The notes under the pieces are model-generated. The model saw nothing but the letters and a program-made list of their open reading frames with translations. It made no database searches and was not told the origin of the DNA. Below, one piece after another: positions 12,700 to 25,446 of a stretch of DNA of 64,000 nucleotides. A program made the translations under genes and the position numbers. This DNA is from Tamarix chinensis (Eukaryota; Streptophyta; Magnoliopsida; Caryophyllales; Tamaricaceae): the NCBI GenBank assembly GCA_030549775.1, contig CM060174.1:40405086-40469085 (forward strand), given 5' to 3'. Position 1 is the stretch's first letter; every line of letters begins with the position of its first letter.

Positions 12700-14250
12700 T
12701 CATTAGAAACTGACTTAAGAGACAGGTAAGGGGATGGTAAACCTATCCTTGAGGGAATGATAATTTTATTTGGGCTTAGCTCCCATTAAAGAGATAATCA
12801 TACATGAAGTGGGGGATAGTGATGACATAGAAGCAACTAGGAGAGTTATAAATTTTTTTAGAGGAAACATTATTCCTCTCCCCATGCAGAGGCAAGCACA
12901 AATGCAAGGGTACCTCTAAAATATCCACTGAGCCATCGGGGCCAATTGTACCACTCCTATTGCTATTATGATAGAAGGTTCTAACTTTAGGGTACTTAGA
13001 TTGGAGACTTTTCCTCTAAGGAAATAATTTATTGAGAGTGTTTCTAAAGTCCCCTTTGAAGACGATAGGGCCACATTAACCTTTCCCAATGAATACTCCT
13101 TCTTCTACTATTATCCTAATCATGCTACATGTCTCAATCTAATTGAGGCCATGTTGTTCATTAATATAGGAGTATTTTTATGGTGTAAGGATGACAACCT
13201 TGATAAGATCTAACTTGAACCTTACTATTAGGTATAAACTAAATCATTACTTCATATATGCAATAATATCAAAATAGAAACTTTCTTAGCCTTTTACCCA
13301 TAATAAATTTTAACTCTTTATGAGAAAGAAGATTTTATAACAATTCAATCAAAGTGCTAGATGTTTCTAGTGAGTAGAGGACATATATAAAGAACTTCAT
13401 CTTCTCATTCAGCCTTGAAAGCCTATAAGGTATCCCATGAGGATAGAGTGTCTTAATTGGAAATAAGAAGAGTGAGTTGAAGTCTACCTCACCTGATTTA
13501 TATTTTCTCAATGATTAAGTTGATAGCCCTGAAGACTACACTAAAAGTGAAAATGGGCATCGAAAGTTTAGATTAAATTGTTGAGAGGTAATACTCTGCA
13601 CATGGAGGAAAATAGTCACATGAAAAAATGGCTTGTGGATGTCGGGAAGGCCTAGTAGTACTTTGATGGACTTAGAGTTTCTAAAACTAATATAAAACTC
13701 CTCACTCGCATGGTGGATGGATATAAGGCTATGTACTTAGAAATGGAGAAAACCTTAGAGGAGCATTAGGTAGAGATCAGACCCCTAAGCAAAGAAGTTG
13801 TTGAAAAGGAGTTGGTTTTCAATAAATATGGAATGTTCATGAAAGATTTTTTAAGGCCAAGAAAGAAGTTGGAATTTAATAAAGATATGAACGAGCACAT
13901 AGAGAAGGCCATTATTGATGCCAAAATGAGGTATACCAATGCTATAGGTAAATATTTGGGAAGAAAATAGTTTGCACATTATTATAAATAACTTCAATTA
14001 CAATTCTATGACTAAATTATATCTATAGGATATGCCCAAATTAAGACCTTGGACAAATGTAGTCAATTGCAGAAGCCCAATAGACAACCATATGCAAGCA
14101 ACAATCTACAAGGGATTCATGTTCCTAAACCTTCTTGGGAGGTTGAGACCAATAGTAATGAAGAAGATAATTCCTCGAAAGTCCTTCTAAATTTTCAGCA
14201 TTTTTTTTATCAATGTAATTTGTACATATATTTTGCACATATAAAATAAA
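12700..14250 (+). pseudogene. Antisense ORF remnant of the Tat-like element
   Basis: Coding-like sequence lies on the plus strand, opposite to the element's own genes and between integrase and the 3' LTR. The clearest piece is about 13650-13970: one frame with few stops and a highly charged, helix-prone composition (for example MEKTLEEH, IRPLSKEVVEKELVF, FNKDMNEHIEKAIIDAK). A further open segment runs from 14049 to 14249, and an earlier segment near 12870-13200 also reads for short stretches. Tat-lineage elements such as Grande, RIRE2 and Retand are known to carry an antisense ORF in this position, with unknown function. I could not assign a domain; the identification rests on position, strand and composition. 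Confidence 0.55.
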
Positions 14251-14419
14251 TTCCCCCCCCTTTTTTTCATATCTTTCTTCACATATAGTTTTCTATCAAT
14301 GCTAAGGTAGAAATATAATTTTTATTAGAAGACTAAAAAACTAGAATACCTAAAATGCACACATATTGAATCTTTATTATAATTTAATGGGGGGAGAAAA
14401 AAAGAAGGGTATCATCTAT

Positions 14420-15090
14420 TTGCCATTGGATTATCATAATTAAAAGGACCAACTAGACCCCTCATTATTGCTCTTAGTGGTATCCACACCTTGTTTGAGG
14501 AACGTACCATGAGAGCCTTAGCTTAGCTAAGATGAAAATCAACCAAGTGTGCCAAAATGAATCACTTACCAAAATACCTTGTTCAAGGATGTGCCTTAAT
14601 AGCCTACTCTAAGTGAGTGAAAGTGCATTGGTCTTTCTTCTCACTAGGTGTTCTCCTTGGGCTTTATAAGTGGAAGAAATTTAGTCTTTCATCTCACTAT
14701 GTGTGTCCATTTTAAAATCTAGCCTATTTTAGAGCTTAGGTACTGACCCTTTAGCTTAGGGCATATCACATGGTGTCCTCATCATCATTACTGAGCAACT
14801 CTTTGTGAGAGAGCTTACTTATTGAGCCTTGGGATTAGTGAGTGAAAGTTCTTTGGGTAATTTCATCTCACCAAGTATGCTTGTTTCAATGCGTAAGAGA
14901 ATTAGTGAGGGCATGTTGATAGAGATTTTTCGATAAACTCTTTGTAATTGGGATTACAATTTTCATGAATGCCTCTTTAATAGAGAGGTTACATATTGAA
15001 CTTTTTCTCATAACCTCTCTTTTTGAGGGCATACATATTGAACATTGCTGATGACCCCCTTGTTAGAGGGATTACAAATGGAAATCCTAA
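14420..15090. repeat. Degenerate internal repeats near antisense ORF
   Basis: Variants of 'GTGAGTGAAAGT' followed some bases later by 'TCTCACTA' recur at about 14610-14660, 14670-14700 and 14840-14880, giving potential short hairpins. Further right, 'GAGGTTACATATTGAAC' and 'GGGATTACAA' variants recur between 14940 and 15080. This is untranslated sequence between the antisense ORF remnant and integrase, with no gene. Confidence 0.5.
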
Positions 15091-15249
15091 TTTATGTTAT
15101 TTGCACACATATTTAGTACGAAATTCCTATTTTAAACATATTAGTAAATAAAAAGCATTTATTCCTTTTCTTCATTAGCATATCAATTAAAGTAAGCGGA
15201 TTCAAATGTTATAAAAATCAACATTAAGTTAAAATAAATAAATACTACA

Positions 15250-16300
15250 AATTGTATTTTCTCAAATGTTCTATATTCCCAATGTTCACAAGATATCTTC
15301 ACTCTTCATTTGCTTATATAAACATGGTTGGCCACACTCGCATCATTACTTGATATGGGCCTTTCCAGTTAGCTTCTAGTTTGCCTTGGTTTCCATTTCT
15401 TTGAAATTCTACTTGTCTTTGCACCTAATCTCATACTATGGCTTCCATACACTGGAATTTTATATTATAACATTTAGCTATTTGCTACTTGATTTTAGCA
15501 GGTCACAATTGAACTATATCTTTTTTCTCCTCAAGCATGGCTTTCTCAACTTTCAAGGCATTTTCATTATTTTTAAGACCATATTGGCTAATTTTATATG
15601 ATCTTACTTTTATTTCTACCAATAAAGTTATTTAAGCTCCAAAGGATTGAAAAGTGTTTTGCTTGTCTATGGTCATTATAGTTTTCCTCAAAACTCAAAA
15701 TATTCTAGTAATCTCATATACCAATTATCAATTCGACCTATTAACCGGCACCACAATACTCCCAATATTTCTTTATTTTTTCATTACCATGACCTTTACT
15801 CTAAATTGAATCTTGTGAGGAACTTGTAGTCATGATTGTATGCATTACATGAGAAAAGAATATTCATTGCAATTTACCTTTAGATGAGCTACTAAATTAA
15901 TAAAAATAACTGCAAAATTACCTGTGCTTATTTTTGTGAACTTTCAAACATTATCTATAATAATTACTTGTGGCACTCCAAACCTACAAATGTTTTTTGG
16001 ATTTATTCATACAACTATTATTCCATTAGAATCCCTTTTTTGTCTCTTATTAGCATATGATACTTTTCCAAAAAAATTATGGCATTCTCTCTTCTATGAT
16101 TGATGTTAGGGCCTTTACCTTTACCCACATTATAAGGTAATCAACAATAACAATGCCAAATTTTGTTTGGCTAACACTTGCACTTAGTATTTTAGTTTGA
16201 AATACATTATGTAAAAGTATTAAAATGATTAATGTCATTTAATTTGAAGTTTCATAATTTTTGAGGGCAAAGTAGTGGAAAAATATTATCTCCCTATACA
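15250..16300 (-). pseudogene. Integrase remnant (Tat-lineage)
   Basis: Integrase would insert the element's cDNA into chromosomes. On the minus strand, near 16000, the frame reads CRFGVPQVIIIDN, matching the family block before and through the second catalytic Asp (RFG.P..I..DNG), here with the Gly changed to Val and a stop soon after. Near 15360 the C-terminal end reads KLEANWKGPYQVMMRVWP, the conserved KL..NWEGPY segment of Tat-lineage integrases. The intervening sequence has several stops and frame changes, and the third acidic residue is not clear. Non-functional. Confidence 0.75.
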
Positions 16301-16899
16301 AATGGCCATAAGCTTATGATTGGTTGTAACTCTAAAGTAGGAACATTTTTTGCCAAGAATTTTTTTATCATGCTAAAAATCAGCATACATTTTCCTCACC
16401 ATCAAGATACATGGTCTTTATATTGTAAATCAACCATAGAGTTTTATTTGAGAGAGTTTTGGTAACTTTGTGTAAACAACATATTACTACGTGGATATCA
16501 GTAAGTATTTTCTATCTGATGGCTAGAGGAACACATAATAATATCAGTATAATCTGTGACAATCTATATTGAGTTCTGTTAGTGATAAAGTACTTCAAAG
16601 ACCTCCTATTCTTCAAATATTTGTTTTTTGTTGGCTAAGGTTTGTCTTCTACGAAGTCTATCAATTGTTTCTTTTATGATTTTTATCTTTTATTAAGTCC
16701 ATTAACTATTTCTTCCACTCACCAAGAACGAATACTTCTATGATAACACATTAATAACCCTCAATCATACTCATGTTAGTCAACCATATTATCATATATT
16801 ATACTTTACCTATTTTGGTCGATGAAGAAGTACTGATCACAGCTAATATAGTAAAAGTGTAAGCTATCAAATTAGCTATTGATAGTAATCGAGTTATTT

Positions 16900-17300
16900 T
16901 AGTAGATTAAAAAGGTTATGTTACTTTGATTAGCTTCCCTAATTATTTTTCCATAATGACTCCTTGTCTTCATACTATGCATTATACTACTTGACAAAAA
17001 GTATTGAGTCACTATATAGTTTGATTTGCTCTACCTTTAACCCCTAAGCTATTTTGAGTCTAGTTAAAAGACGTGCATACATTGCTTCATTATTAGTGGT
17101 CATCAAATCGAATGTTAATACATATTCAATAGATATATTTCAAACACCTAAAATGTTAGATGGTACATCATCATATAGAGTCTATTGTTATTTCTCTATT
17201 GGAAATAATGATATATTTGGCTCCACTTCAAATTACCATTGAAGAATGAAATACACTAGAGTTTGGCCCTTAAAGGTAGGTATTGGTCAATAATGAATGT
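16900..17300 (-). pseudogene. RNase H remnant (Tat-lineage)
   Basis: The minus strand at about 16975-17043 reads GLKVEQIKLYSDSILFVK, the characteristic RNase H segment with the catalytic Asp in YSDS that precedes the linker to integrase in Tat elements. Upstream pieces (to about 17300) keep the spacing expected for the domain but contain several stops. RNase H removes the RNA strand after reverse transcription; this copy cannot be translated. Confidence 0.7.
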
Positions 17301-17679
17301 CATATCTATTTAATTTAATTACCTACATATTAGTTCTCCTAGAATTCTAGAGTTTCAACAAAAAAGACCTGAGAGGAAGAATAGTTAAAACCACAACAAA
17401 GTGAGAAAAAAGTAATTTTTTAATTCTCTATAGGTAATAAGGATGGAATAAACCATCTTAATATAATATATAGGTCCCTATGCCCTAGCCTCAACATATT
17501 TCCCAAATGGAGCAAAATAAATAATTAATGCCAACAATGGTAGATACAAAAGCATTATGTCTCCTACTCATAGAGTTGTTATGCTTGGAATCTTAGATAA
17601 ATAGGCTTTCAAATCATCAAATCCTTTATAGAAGTCTTCAATCCATTTTAAATTATCCTTAACTCATAGAAGCATAAAA

Positions 17680-18485
17680 AAGGCACAATCTTATTCATAC
17701 CTCTTGATAAGATTATATTTAACGTAACGAACTTTCCCATCAGTTACTACATACCCATCTTCCCCATGAAACGTTTTATATCCAAAACTACAACAACCTT
17801 CTCGAGATTTACATCTACACCTCCATTTGGCACCATGAATCCCAAAAAATTTCTAATGCCAACATTGAACACATATTTGGTGGGATTTATCATCATTTAG
17901 TAACTTCTTAGGGTGTTAAAAATAGACTGAAGCACTTATACATGGGTTACTTTTTTACTACTTTTCATAATCTTATCATCTACATAATAATCTATTTAAT
18001 TTTCAATATTTCATTGAAATATTGTGTTCACTAATATTAATAAATTGAACCCATAGTTCTTTAGTCTAAATTTTATTACTTTATAACAATAAATTATGCC
18101 ATTGGTAATGAAATTGGTTTTCTCTTAATCATCCTCAGCATGTTTAATTTGATTATTCCTAGAGAATGAATCCATAAAACTTAGCCTTTTTTGCATAGCT
18201 ATGGATTTCATCAATTTTCCTATCTTAAGGAGTCATTATCCATCTTTAATATATGATTTTTTTAAATCTATATACATTATCCATGATTTATTATACTTAT
18301 TCATTATGATTGGATTTAACATCCAATTATCATACTTAACATTTCAAATGAGTTCCAAATCGAGAAATTTCTCTACCACTTCTCAAATGCCTTTATGTTT
18401 TTCTATATTAGATGAATTTTTTTTACTTTATTGTTTGAATCCTTCCATTATATCTATTCGATGCTTTATGATTTTTAAATGAAAT
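17680..18485 (-). pseudogene. Reverse transcriptase palm (Tat-lineage) with YVDD
   Basis: On the minus strand the frame runs from EVVEKFLDLELI (about 18380) through LSFMDSFSRNNQIKHAEDD and EKTNFITNGIIYCYKV to IDYYVDDKIMKSSK near 17975, and on to NFLGFMVPNGGVDVNLEK near 17840. These are RT motifs in correct order, with the catalytic YVDD box intact. Several stops remain. The gene is interrupted upstream by the LINE at about 18500-23146; its N-terminal part continues at 23155-23335. Confidence 0.85.
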
Positions 18486-18508
18486 TTTTTCTTACAGTTA
18501 TTTTCCAT

Positions 18509-19560
18509 GGCAACGAACTATCATCGGAAGAAGTTGATCTTGATGGAAAAGAATGGATCCAAATCTCAAATCTCCATGAGGAAGAAGGGAACTAAATCAA
18601 GTTCATATGGATCACCTTGTGAAAATTATAAATTAAGATCTCAAAATAACATGGATGAGGAGGAAAGTGTTATGAAATGAATCCTCCATGCTCTAACTGT
18701 GGAGCCTATCTCAACTGCTAAGATCCAAAATCACTAGGAGAAATTAAGACTCAAGAAGCCAACCGTTAATAGATGTGAACTAAATTGAGTTCCCAAAGTT
18801 ATGTTGGAGTGAAATTCTAATTCATAAACATTGAGAGTAATATGCCCATATCCTTTCCTATTCACTACCTTTAATTGAGAATAGCATTGTTAAGGCTCAA
18901 TTCCACCCATAGGAACTTCCTAGAGCAGAGGAAAAATGGGCATACAGATTGATTGGGATGGTTGTTAAGTATCCTCTTGTTCTCGCTTAATTGATAAATT
19001 TTTTTGAGGCTAAATATATTTGCATTCCCTCCCGTTAGATCTATCCAAATAAATAAGTCATTTTTGTCTTTTGATTTCAATTTGAACTTGATTGTCATAC
19101 TATTATTGAAAAGCCTTTATTATCTTTTGGGGTACACCCACTTCTTCAAAAGAAATGAAACCCAATGCTGCCATTTGATGACATATAAAGGGGGAAGATG
19201 CCTCTCTCGATAACTTTCCTAGCACTCCCATTGACATTCTTGTTTGTAGAGTCCTTAAGTAGAATTAGGAGTTGTTTGGGTGTGCCAATATGGACCTAAT
19301 AAATCCTACTCACATTAGAATCTCATACCCATAGATACTATTGGAAATAATTATTATCAAGCAATTTGTGATTGATACAGCTATAGGAACTAGAGCTCAA
19401 AGAGTTAACCATAACCAGAGGCCTAAGTACTACACCAAATGTGATAGAGTAGGGCATGATACTAGACAATGTATACCACCTAATACTACCCCAATTCTTA
19501 AAAAGAAAAAGGTTTATAGACTAAAAACAATTTTAGTGCAACACAATAACCATGAATCAT
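18509..19560 (+). pseudogene. LINE ORF1 remnant (nucleic-acid binding)
   Basis: The frame opens at 18509 with MATNYHRKKL and runs with several stops. At 19341-19562 an open segment contains KCDRVGHDTRQC near 19437-19470. This matches the CCHC knuckle spacing C-x4-H-x4-C, but the expected first Cys pair is not intact (a Tyr stands in place of one Cys). Plant L1 ORF1 proteins bind RNA and typically end with such a knuckle. Broken. Confidence 0.6.
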
Positions 19561-19717
19561 AACTCTTTGTGCTAAACATGGGTAAAGACAACATGTGGGA
19601 TGAAACATATCTCATTACTTACAAAGACACTCCTAATGATATGAACTTCCCTCAACTTGTAATTGATTAAGAAAAATCAAGAAAGTACTATAAAGGAGGA
19701 TAGCCCTCTATTATGAA

Positions 19718-22700
19718 ATGAAGTTAGCTTTATGGAATTTCAGAGGAGCTTACTCTCTTTTGAAATAGAAGGATATGTTTAAGTTCTTATAATCATAAAC
19801 CTTCTTTGTTATTAGTATTATTGAAACTAGATTAAAGCATAAAAGAGTTGTTGCAACACATAGAAGAATATCTCCACCTTATATTTTTCACATATATCAT
19901 TCTTCTCACTATAATGGGAGAATAATGCTCCTGTGGAATTACACTATTATTTTCTTAATAGTCTTGGATGAAGTAGGGCAATATATTCATTTATTAGTGA
20001 ATTATTTGCCAACCTAAAATAGCATTTTGGTGACCTTTATACATAGGTATTTATTGGAAGTATGAGACAACACCTCGGATGTGGTTTAAATTAGCTTTGC
20101 CAACAAGTAGGTAGACCTTGGTTAATATTAGATGATTTTAATTCCATCCTAATTATTGAAGAGAAAATGGGTGTTTAGGTCCATCTAGGTGAAATGGTTA
20201 ATTTTGCTTCTTGTTTACAAAACTATAGGGTTGGACCTATTCATATTGTCAGACGAATCTTCACTTCATCTAATAATCAACAAACTCCACATAGAATTAA
20301 ATGTAAGTTTGATAGAGGCCTTGGTAACTAGCTTTTACTTTAGAAATACCCTAATGCAGGAATCTAGGTTCTCGAGCACTACCTTTCAAATAATACATGT
20401 CTTATCCTTACTCTCAATCATCATTAGTGTCAAGGAAAAAAAGCCTTTTAACTTCTTTATTTACTGAAATAATAATGATATGTTTGTGCACATAGTAAAG
20501 GAAACATATGATACTTAGATAGAAAACTCAAAGCAATTTCAAGTGGTGCAAAAATTCATGAGATTGAAAGGGGAGTTGAAAGTTTTTAATGCAACTCATT
20601 TTTACAATGTAACCTAATAGGTTGAAAAGCTAAAGAATAATGGGAACAAATTAAAAATGGTCTAGAAACTAATCTCTATAATTTTCAATTACTAGATAAA
20701 AAGATAGAAGCCAAGAAGAGTTTGATTCATAGGTTACAAATTGAAGTACATTATCTCTAAAAAATGGCTAAGAACAGTTTTTTGATGTTAGGGGAAGAAA
20801 ATAATGCATATTTTGTGCAAAGGTTAAAGAAAAAGATATAATTAATTCCTTAACATAACTAAATAGCCTTAATGGAAAAAAATTACTTTTGTGGGCAGCA
20901 ATGGATCAAGAAATTACTAACTTTTATAGAGGACTTTTGTGCACTACATGTGCTAATCTCCTCTAACATAATCTAGACGTGTTCAAGCAAGGGCTAACTC
21001 TATCCACAAGTAGGATGCACCTCTTAAACCTACTTGTTGTGTGTGGAGTGAGGGCAAATTTTTTTAGTATGGATGATACTTAAGCTCCAAGTCCGAAGGG
21101 GTAGAATGCTCTTTTTTCAATGAAGCCTAGTGTATTATAGGGAAAGACATTTATGAAACAACAAGATAGCTCTAGAACATAGGATTTCTATCAAAAACCT
21201 TGAATTACACAAGTATACACTTAGAGCCAAGAGTCCAACTTACTCCATACATAATAGAATATAGACCCATTGGTTGTTTCAATGTGGCCTATAAAATATT
21301 CTCAAAAGTGATTAGTAATAGACTCATTGAATTTCTTAGTGAAGTGGTTATAGAGTCTTAATTTTATTTTGTTTCTAGAAGATGGATAGGAGATAATATT
21401 TTAATGTCACATGAATTATTGAGGAAGTGTAAAAGACAAACAAGTGGATTTGAAAAAGGGTTATGACACACTAGAGTAGCATTTCATAGAGATAGTGTTA
21501 TAGGGTTTTGGCTTCCCATTTTCACTTAGTCAAATTGATCATTTAATGCCTTAAAATAGTGATTATCTCTCTATCCTTAAAATGTTATCTATGTAAACCA
21601 TTCTAAGGGAGGTGAGGGATATGATAAAGTAACCCCTTGTCCACTTATGTATTTGACCTTGATATGGAGTATCTAAATAGGTCAATGAGAACATTATGAA
21701 AATAGATTAGTTTTAAAGGGCATCATGATTGTCAGAGGTTGAGAATGGTAAATCCTTGTTTTGTAGATGATCTATTCCTCTTATATGAAGGTTATATGAA
21801 ATCAACTCTAATTATTAAGGAGAAATTAGACATGTTTTATATCATGTCAAGACTTAATGTAAAACTATAGAAAAGCTACATTTATTTTAGAGGAGTACAA
21901 GCTCAGGTCAAGTTAGAGATATATTAGTACCTGAATTATAATGAATTTTAACATCCTTTTAGGTACTTAGGTGTACCTATGAGTAGCTCCTCTTTAACTA
22001 CCACTCAATACCAATATTTATTCGATAAATTCACATAAAGATGAAAATCATTGACTTTAAAATACTTAAGTTATGTTGGTAAGCTTCAAATACTTTAGTT
22101 AGTGATTTAAGTATCGGAAATTTTTAGATAAAAGTATTTATGCTTCATAATGTTGTTGGGCAACAACATCACTCTATTTGTAGGGTTTTTTTTTGGAGTA
22201 ATATGGAAGTATGAAATAGAAAAGTCCTAATCTCTTTGCCTAAGATTTTTCACCCTAAATATGAAGGTGGGTTAGGTATTTTAAAAATTATTCCCTATAA
22301 TGTATCTTACATTTGCAAATATCTCTGAAGTTTATAGGGATAAAAATAAAGTCTATGGGCCAAATGGATCCATGAAAAATACTTAAGAATATTATAAATT
22401 TAGCAATCAAAATCAAAATGGATTCATCATGGATAAAAAAACTCATTTTCAAAATGAGGGGCTTAGGGTAGGAAGCCTTAAAATTAAGTAGTGATCAGGG
22501 GAGATAAGGTTATATTATATAATTTTGTTTGGATGCATCATGGAATACCTAGAAATAAACTTATCTATTGGATGTCTTTGCCATAAATCTCTACTAGTGA
22601 AGACTAAGCTCAAGATATGGCATGTTACCAACTCTATAGTTTGTGAAGTTTGTTAGCAAGGTGATGAAGATCTCAACCATTTATTAGTTTAGTGTGTTTT

Positions 22701-22980
22701 TATAAAACAACTCTAGAGATGGATGCTCAAGTGATTTTCTTACATCATTTCTTCACTACCTAGTATAGTTTTGTCTGATGGATGATCTAGGTTACAAAAG
22801 GCAAACATAAACATGTTAAAGTGCTGAGGATTTCCTTTATTGCTTTAATTTACAAGATTTAGATCAATAGAGATGAATTTATATTCCAATATAATTAACC
22901 TATCCTTGAGAGCATAATAAAGCATATTATCTAAGAGACTTGCATTAGATGGAGTCTTGTCAAGAATGTAAAAACATAGT
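19718..22980 (+). pseudogene. LINE ORF2 remnant (endonuclease, RT, zinc-binding)
   Basis: The start at 19718 gives MKLALWNFRGAYS, the typical N-terminus of the APE-like endonuclease with its conserved Asn. IIETRLKHKR near 19817 holds the catalytic Glu. RT motifs follow: YRPIGCFNVAYKIFSKVISN near 21260, CFVDDLFLLYEG near 21757 (catalytic DD kept, first residue pattern CFVDD instead of the usual FADD), and FRYLGVPMSSSSLT near 21960. The RT zinc-binding segment CEVC plus GDEDLNHLLV is at about 22640-22690. Many stops and frameshifts occur throughout, so it is not functional. Confidence 0.82.
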
Positions 22981-23154
22981 TTTTTTAAGTTTATAGATTA
23001 TTAGAAGTAGTAGATCAGTGGCTATGAGTATGGATGTCCTTTCGATTTTCTTGGGTGTGAGATTTTGTTTGGTATCTTGCATATAAATATACTTATGTAC
23101 ATATGTCTCATTTTTGGAAATAAAATTAATTACTTACCAAAAAAAGGTACATCA

Positions 23155-23335
23155 TTATTTTAAGTGAGAAAACCTAACAAATCCTCTTTATGAGTGGTAT
23201 TGATATCTTCTCCTATGATCACCTTATGTTATGAACCCCCTAAATCACCATAGTAGTCTAGATTTTGTCCCTATAACCATTCATGTTTTAAATAAATAGG
23301 CATTCTCACTACTACTTCTTTTTTGTGATATCATC
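23155..23335 (-). pseudogene. N-terminal RT segment of Tat-like element
   Basis: The minus strand reads HKVIIGEDINTTHKEDLLGF and then NNDV just before the LINE insertion. This corresponds to the stretch that precedes the conserved 'FAW' motif at the start of Tat-lineage RT. On the far side of the LINE, near 18480, the frame resumes with IIKHRIDIMEGFKQ, so only about twenty codons are lost or scrambled at the insertion site. Confidence 0.75.
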
Positions 23336-23790
23336 CTAGAGCTCCCCTTACTTTAATCATCTAGGGCCGACACACCATTCTTCGATCACCTTTGACTAAC
23401 TCCCATCGACCATAAATGAGAAACCTCTTTAATAGTCCAGACATTAAAATACTAGCTTAGAGTATATTAAGGAATGGTCACCCTAGTATTATAATATATG
23501 TTAGTATGGAAGAGACTAGGATAAAATCTACTTGGATGCTTTTTAATGCCTCTAACTGACCATCAGTTAAAGTGATATCTAGTATTACGTTTAATTATAT
23601 AATCTTATCCATGAATCATGATAGTGGTGAAGTCTTATTTATCAAATATTTTTTTTATGGTAAATCTAGTTGATTGTATAATTCTTTAAAGATTAAATCA
23701 ATAGAAATTCCCATTTATATTAGGACCCTATTCATTATATAATTTTAAATTAGCACTTCAACTACCAAAGGGTTATCATGATTCTCATTC
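23330..23790 (-). pseudogene. Aspartic protease remnant (Tat-lineage)
   Basis: On the minus strand the frame reads IDLIFKELYNQLDLP near 23700, then ITLTDGQLEALKSIQVDFIL and a degenerate ILG.PFLN segment, ending GDRRMVCRP near 23370. The family pattern is an active-site DGGS..ADI followed by AILGRPWL and GDQR.A. The region of the active-site Asp is degraded. Retroviral-type protease matures the polyprotein; this one carries stops. Confidence 0.72.
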
Positions 23791-24499
23791 ATACTCAAAC
23801 CCTCATCATTTTCCATAAAAAGAACTTCCCACTCATTCATTCTTATTCTTTTGTTTGTCACTTTGGAGGTTTAGTTTTCCAATAAATGCCTTTAAAGGTG
23901 TGTTGCGTACTTCTACTAAGGAATCTCCTCTTACAATAATGTGTATAATTATTTGAGTCCCCTTGGTTTGAGGTGGTGGAGGGAAATTTTCTTGTTTTCC
24001 TTATCGTTTATCTTATTGGGAGTGTTTGTGCATGATGCTCTATGTGAACCTTACAGACTAGATCTTCAACAACTTTTTTTTTGTGACTGATATTCATAAA
24101 TAGTATGTCCCTACTCCTCATGATAAATGCATCAGTTTAAATTTTTCTATCTTTCATGTTAGATCATATGGAAAATGGACTTGGAAACATTTTTTGATAC
24201 TTTACCAAATAGTATATATGTTCGAGGCTCACCACCATTGATGTGTATTTATCAAATCTAGTAATTTGAGTATGTCAGGTGGCTAGTTGTGATGTTAACC
24301 TTAGACCCATATGGTCTCTTTCTTGCTTATGAATCTTATTTTCTAGTCTTTATCTTGGTATTAAGGGCATTCTACCCTTTGGTTCATTATCTATATAGCC
24401 TTTCTCATTTTTTAGCATATATTCTTTCTAGCAATTCCTTTCTTAGGCAAATGTAGGATCATGTTTTCCAAATACAAGTTCTCCCCTATGTATTCATTA

Positions 24500-25330
24500 T
24501 ATAGGCCTCTCATGAGAGAATATTTGGTGATACTATTATCAAAATTGTTAATCTTACTTACTTCCTTATAAAAAATATATATTAAATAATAACATAATAG
24601 ATTCCACTGTGCATTGAGAGAATCCTATCAGGAAAGAAGAATCCTTTCTAGGCTATCGATAGGCATCAAATTTATCAAGGAAAGCAATCACAAGCAAGGA
24701 GAGGAAATTTATTAATTCAATATTAAGTTTTGAAAACTATATTAGCACTACTCCTTTAAAAGTACATGAGACTACCTTACACAAAATTTCTTCTCATACT
24801 TTACTAACAATATTATGTTTTTGAACACATTCAAATGATCCTACAGATTTATGAAACCAGTGAATGATTCAAATGTTATATTCTTATTCTTTATCCCGGC
24901 ATCTTAGATATACTTTTAGTGAAGGGTCTCCACCAACTATGGCCATTAGAAATATCTTTTTTCCCAATAGATTTGAAACCTTCCTATACCCTTTGGTTTA
25001 CCATTCTATTTATAGAATCTTCCTTACCTATAATAGTGTGATAAACATCATCTTTTGGATTTTATTTATCATCTATATATGGACGATGAGAATTATATCT
25101 TCCTTGCCTTCATTAGGAAAAGAAGCCTCCTCTTCATAGTCCTTATCCTTAGCTCCCTCTGAGCAATGTATAGAGCCTCCACTTTTCATGCGATATAGGC
25201 TACTGAGGCGTATAATGGTGCTTTTGATCTATAAGGTAGAGAAGTTAGAGGAGGATTTTTGCTAGAGGAGCTAGTATGCCTAAGGCTGATTCTTGAATAG
25301 ACCCTAAGAGCTCACTGTTTGTAACTTGGT
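24500..25330 (-). pseudogene. Gag remnant (Tat-lineage)
   Basis: The minus strand near 24850-24790 reads FTGFIN, then DHLNVFKNIILL, equivalent to the conserved 'DP.DHL..F...M' start of the retrotransposon gag core. The downstream phase-shifted text continues as FSKLNIELINFL and LLVIAFLDKFDAY. Further upstream sequence toward the 5' LTR is too decayed to assign. Gag would form the particle. Confidence 0.65.
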
Positions 25331-25446
25331 GTTGAGATATATTAACTATATTCTCCTCCATAGAAGGGTCATTAGTACAAAGACCAAATCAATCAGAAGG
25401 CCGCCGATGATACATAGCTTTTTCTATGAATCCTTACATATGATGC

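Larger units (their letters stand above)
18500..23146 (+). mobile_element. L1-type LINE, degraded, inside Tat RT
   Basis: A plus-strand non-LTR retrotransposon. It shows an ORF1 remnant, endonuclease, reverse transcriptase and RT zinc-binding remnants in order, ending in 'AATAAAATTAATTACTTACC' and a short A-run at about 23138-23145. It lies between two parts of the minus-strand Tat RT gene, so it inserted later than that element. A target-site duplication could not be identified with confidence; the 5' boundary is placed near the first ORF1-like ATG at 18509 and may be a few bases off. Confidence 0.8.

Noticed and set aside
18480..18510. Target duplication of the LINE at 18.5 kb
   Set aside because: Only a loose match with the sequence after 23146; not distinguishable from chance in AT-rich DNA.
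18871..19213. ORFs on both strands near the LINE ORF1
   Set aside because: Short frames in decayed ORF1; no independent support.
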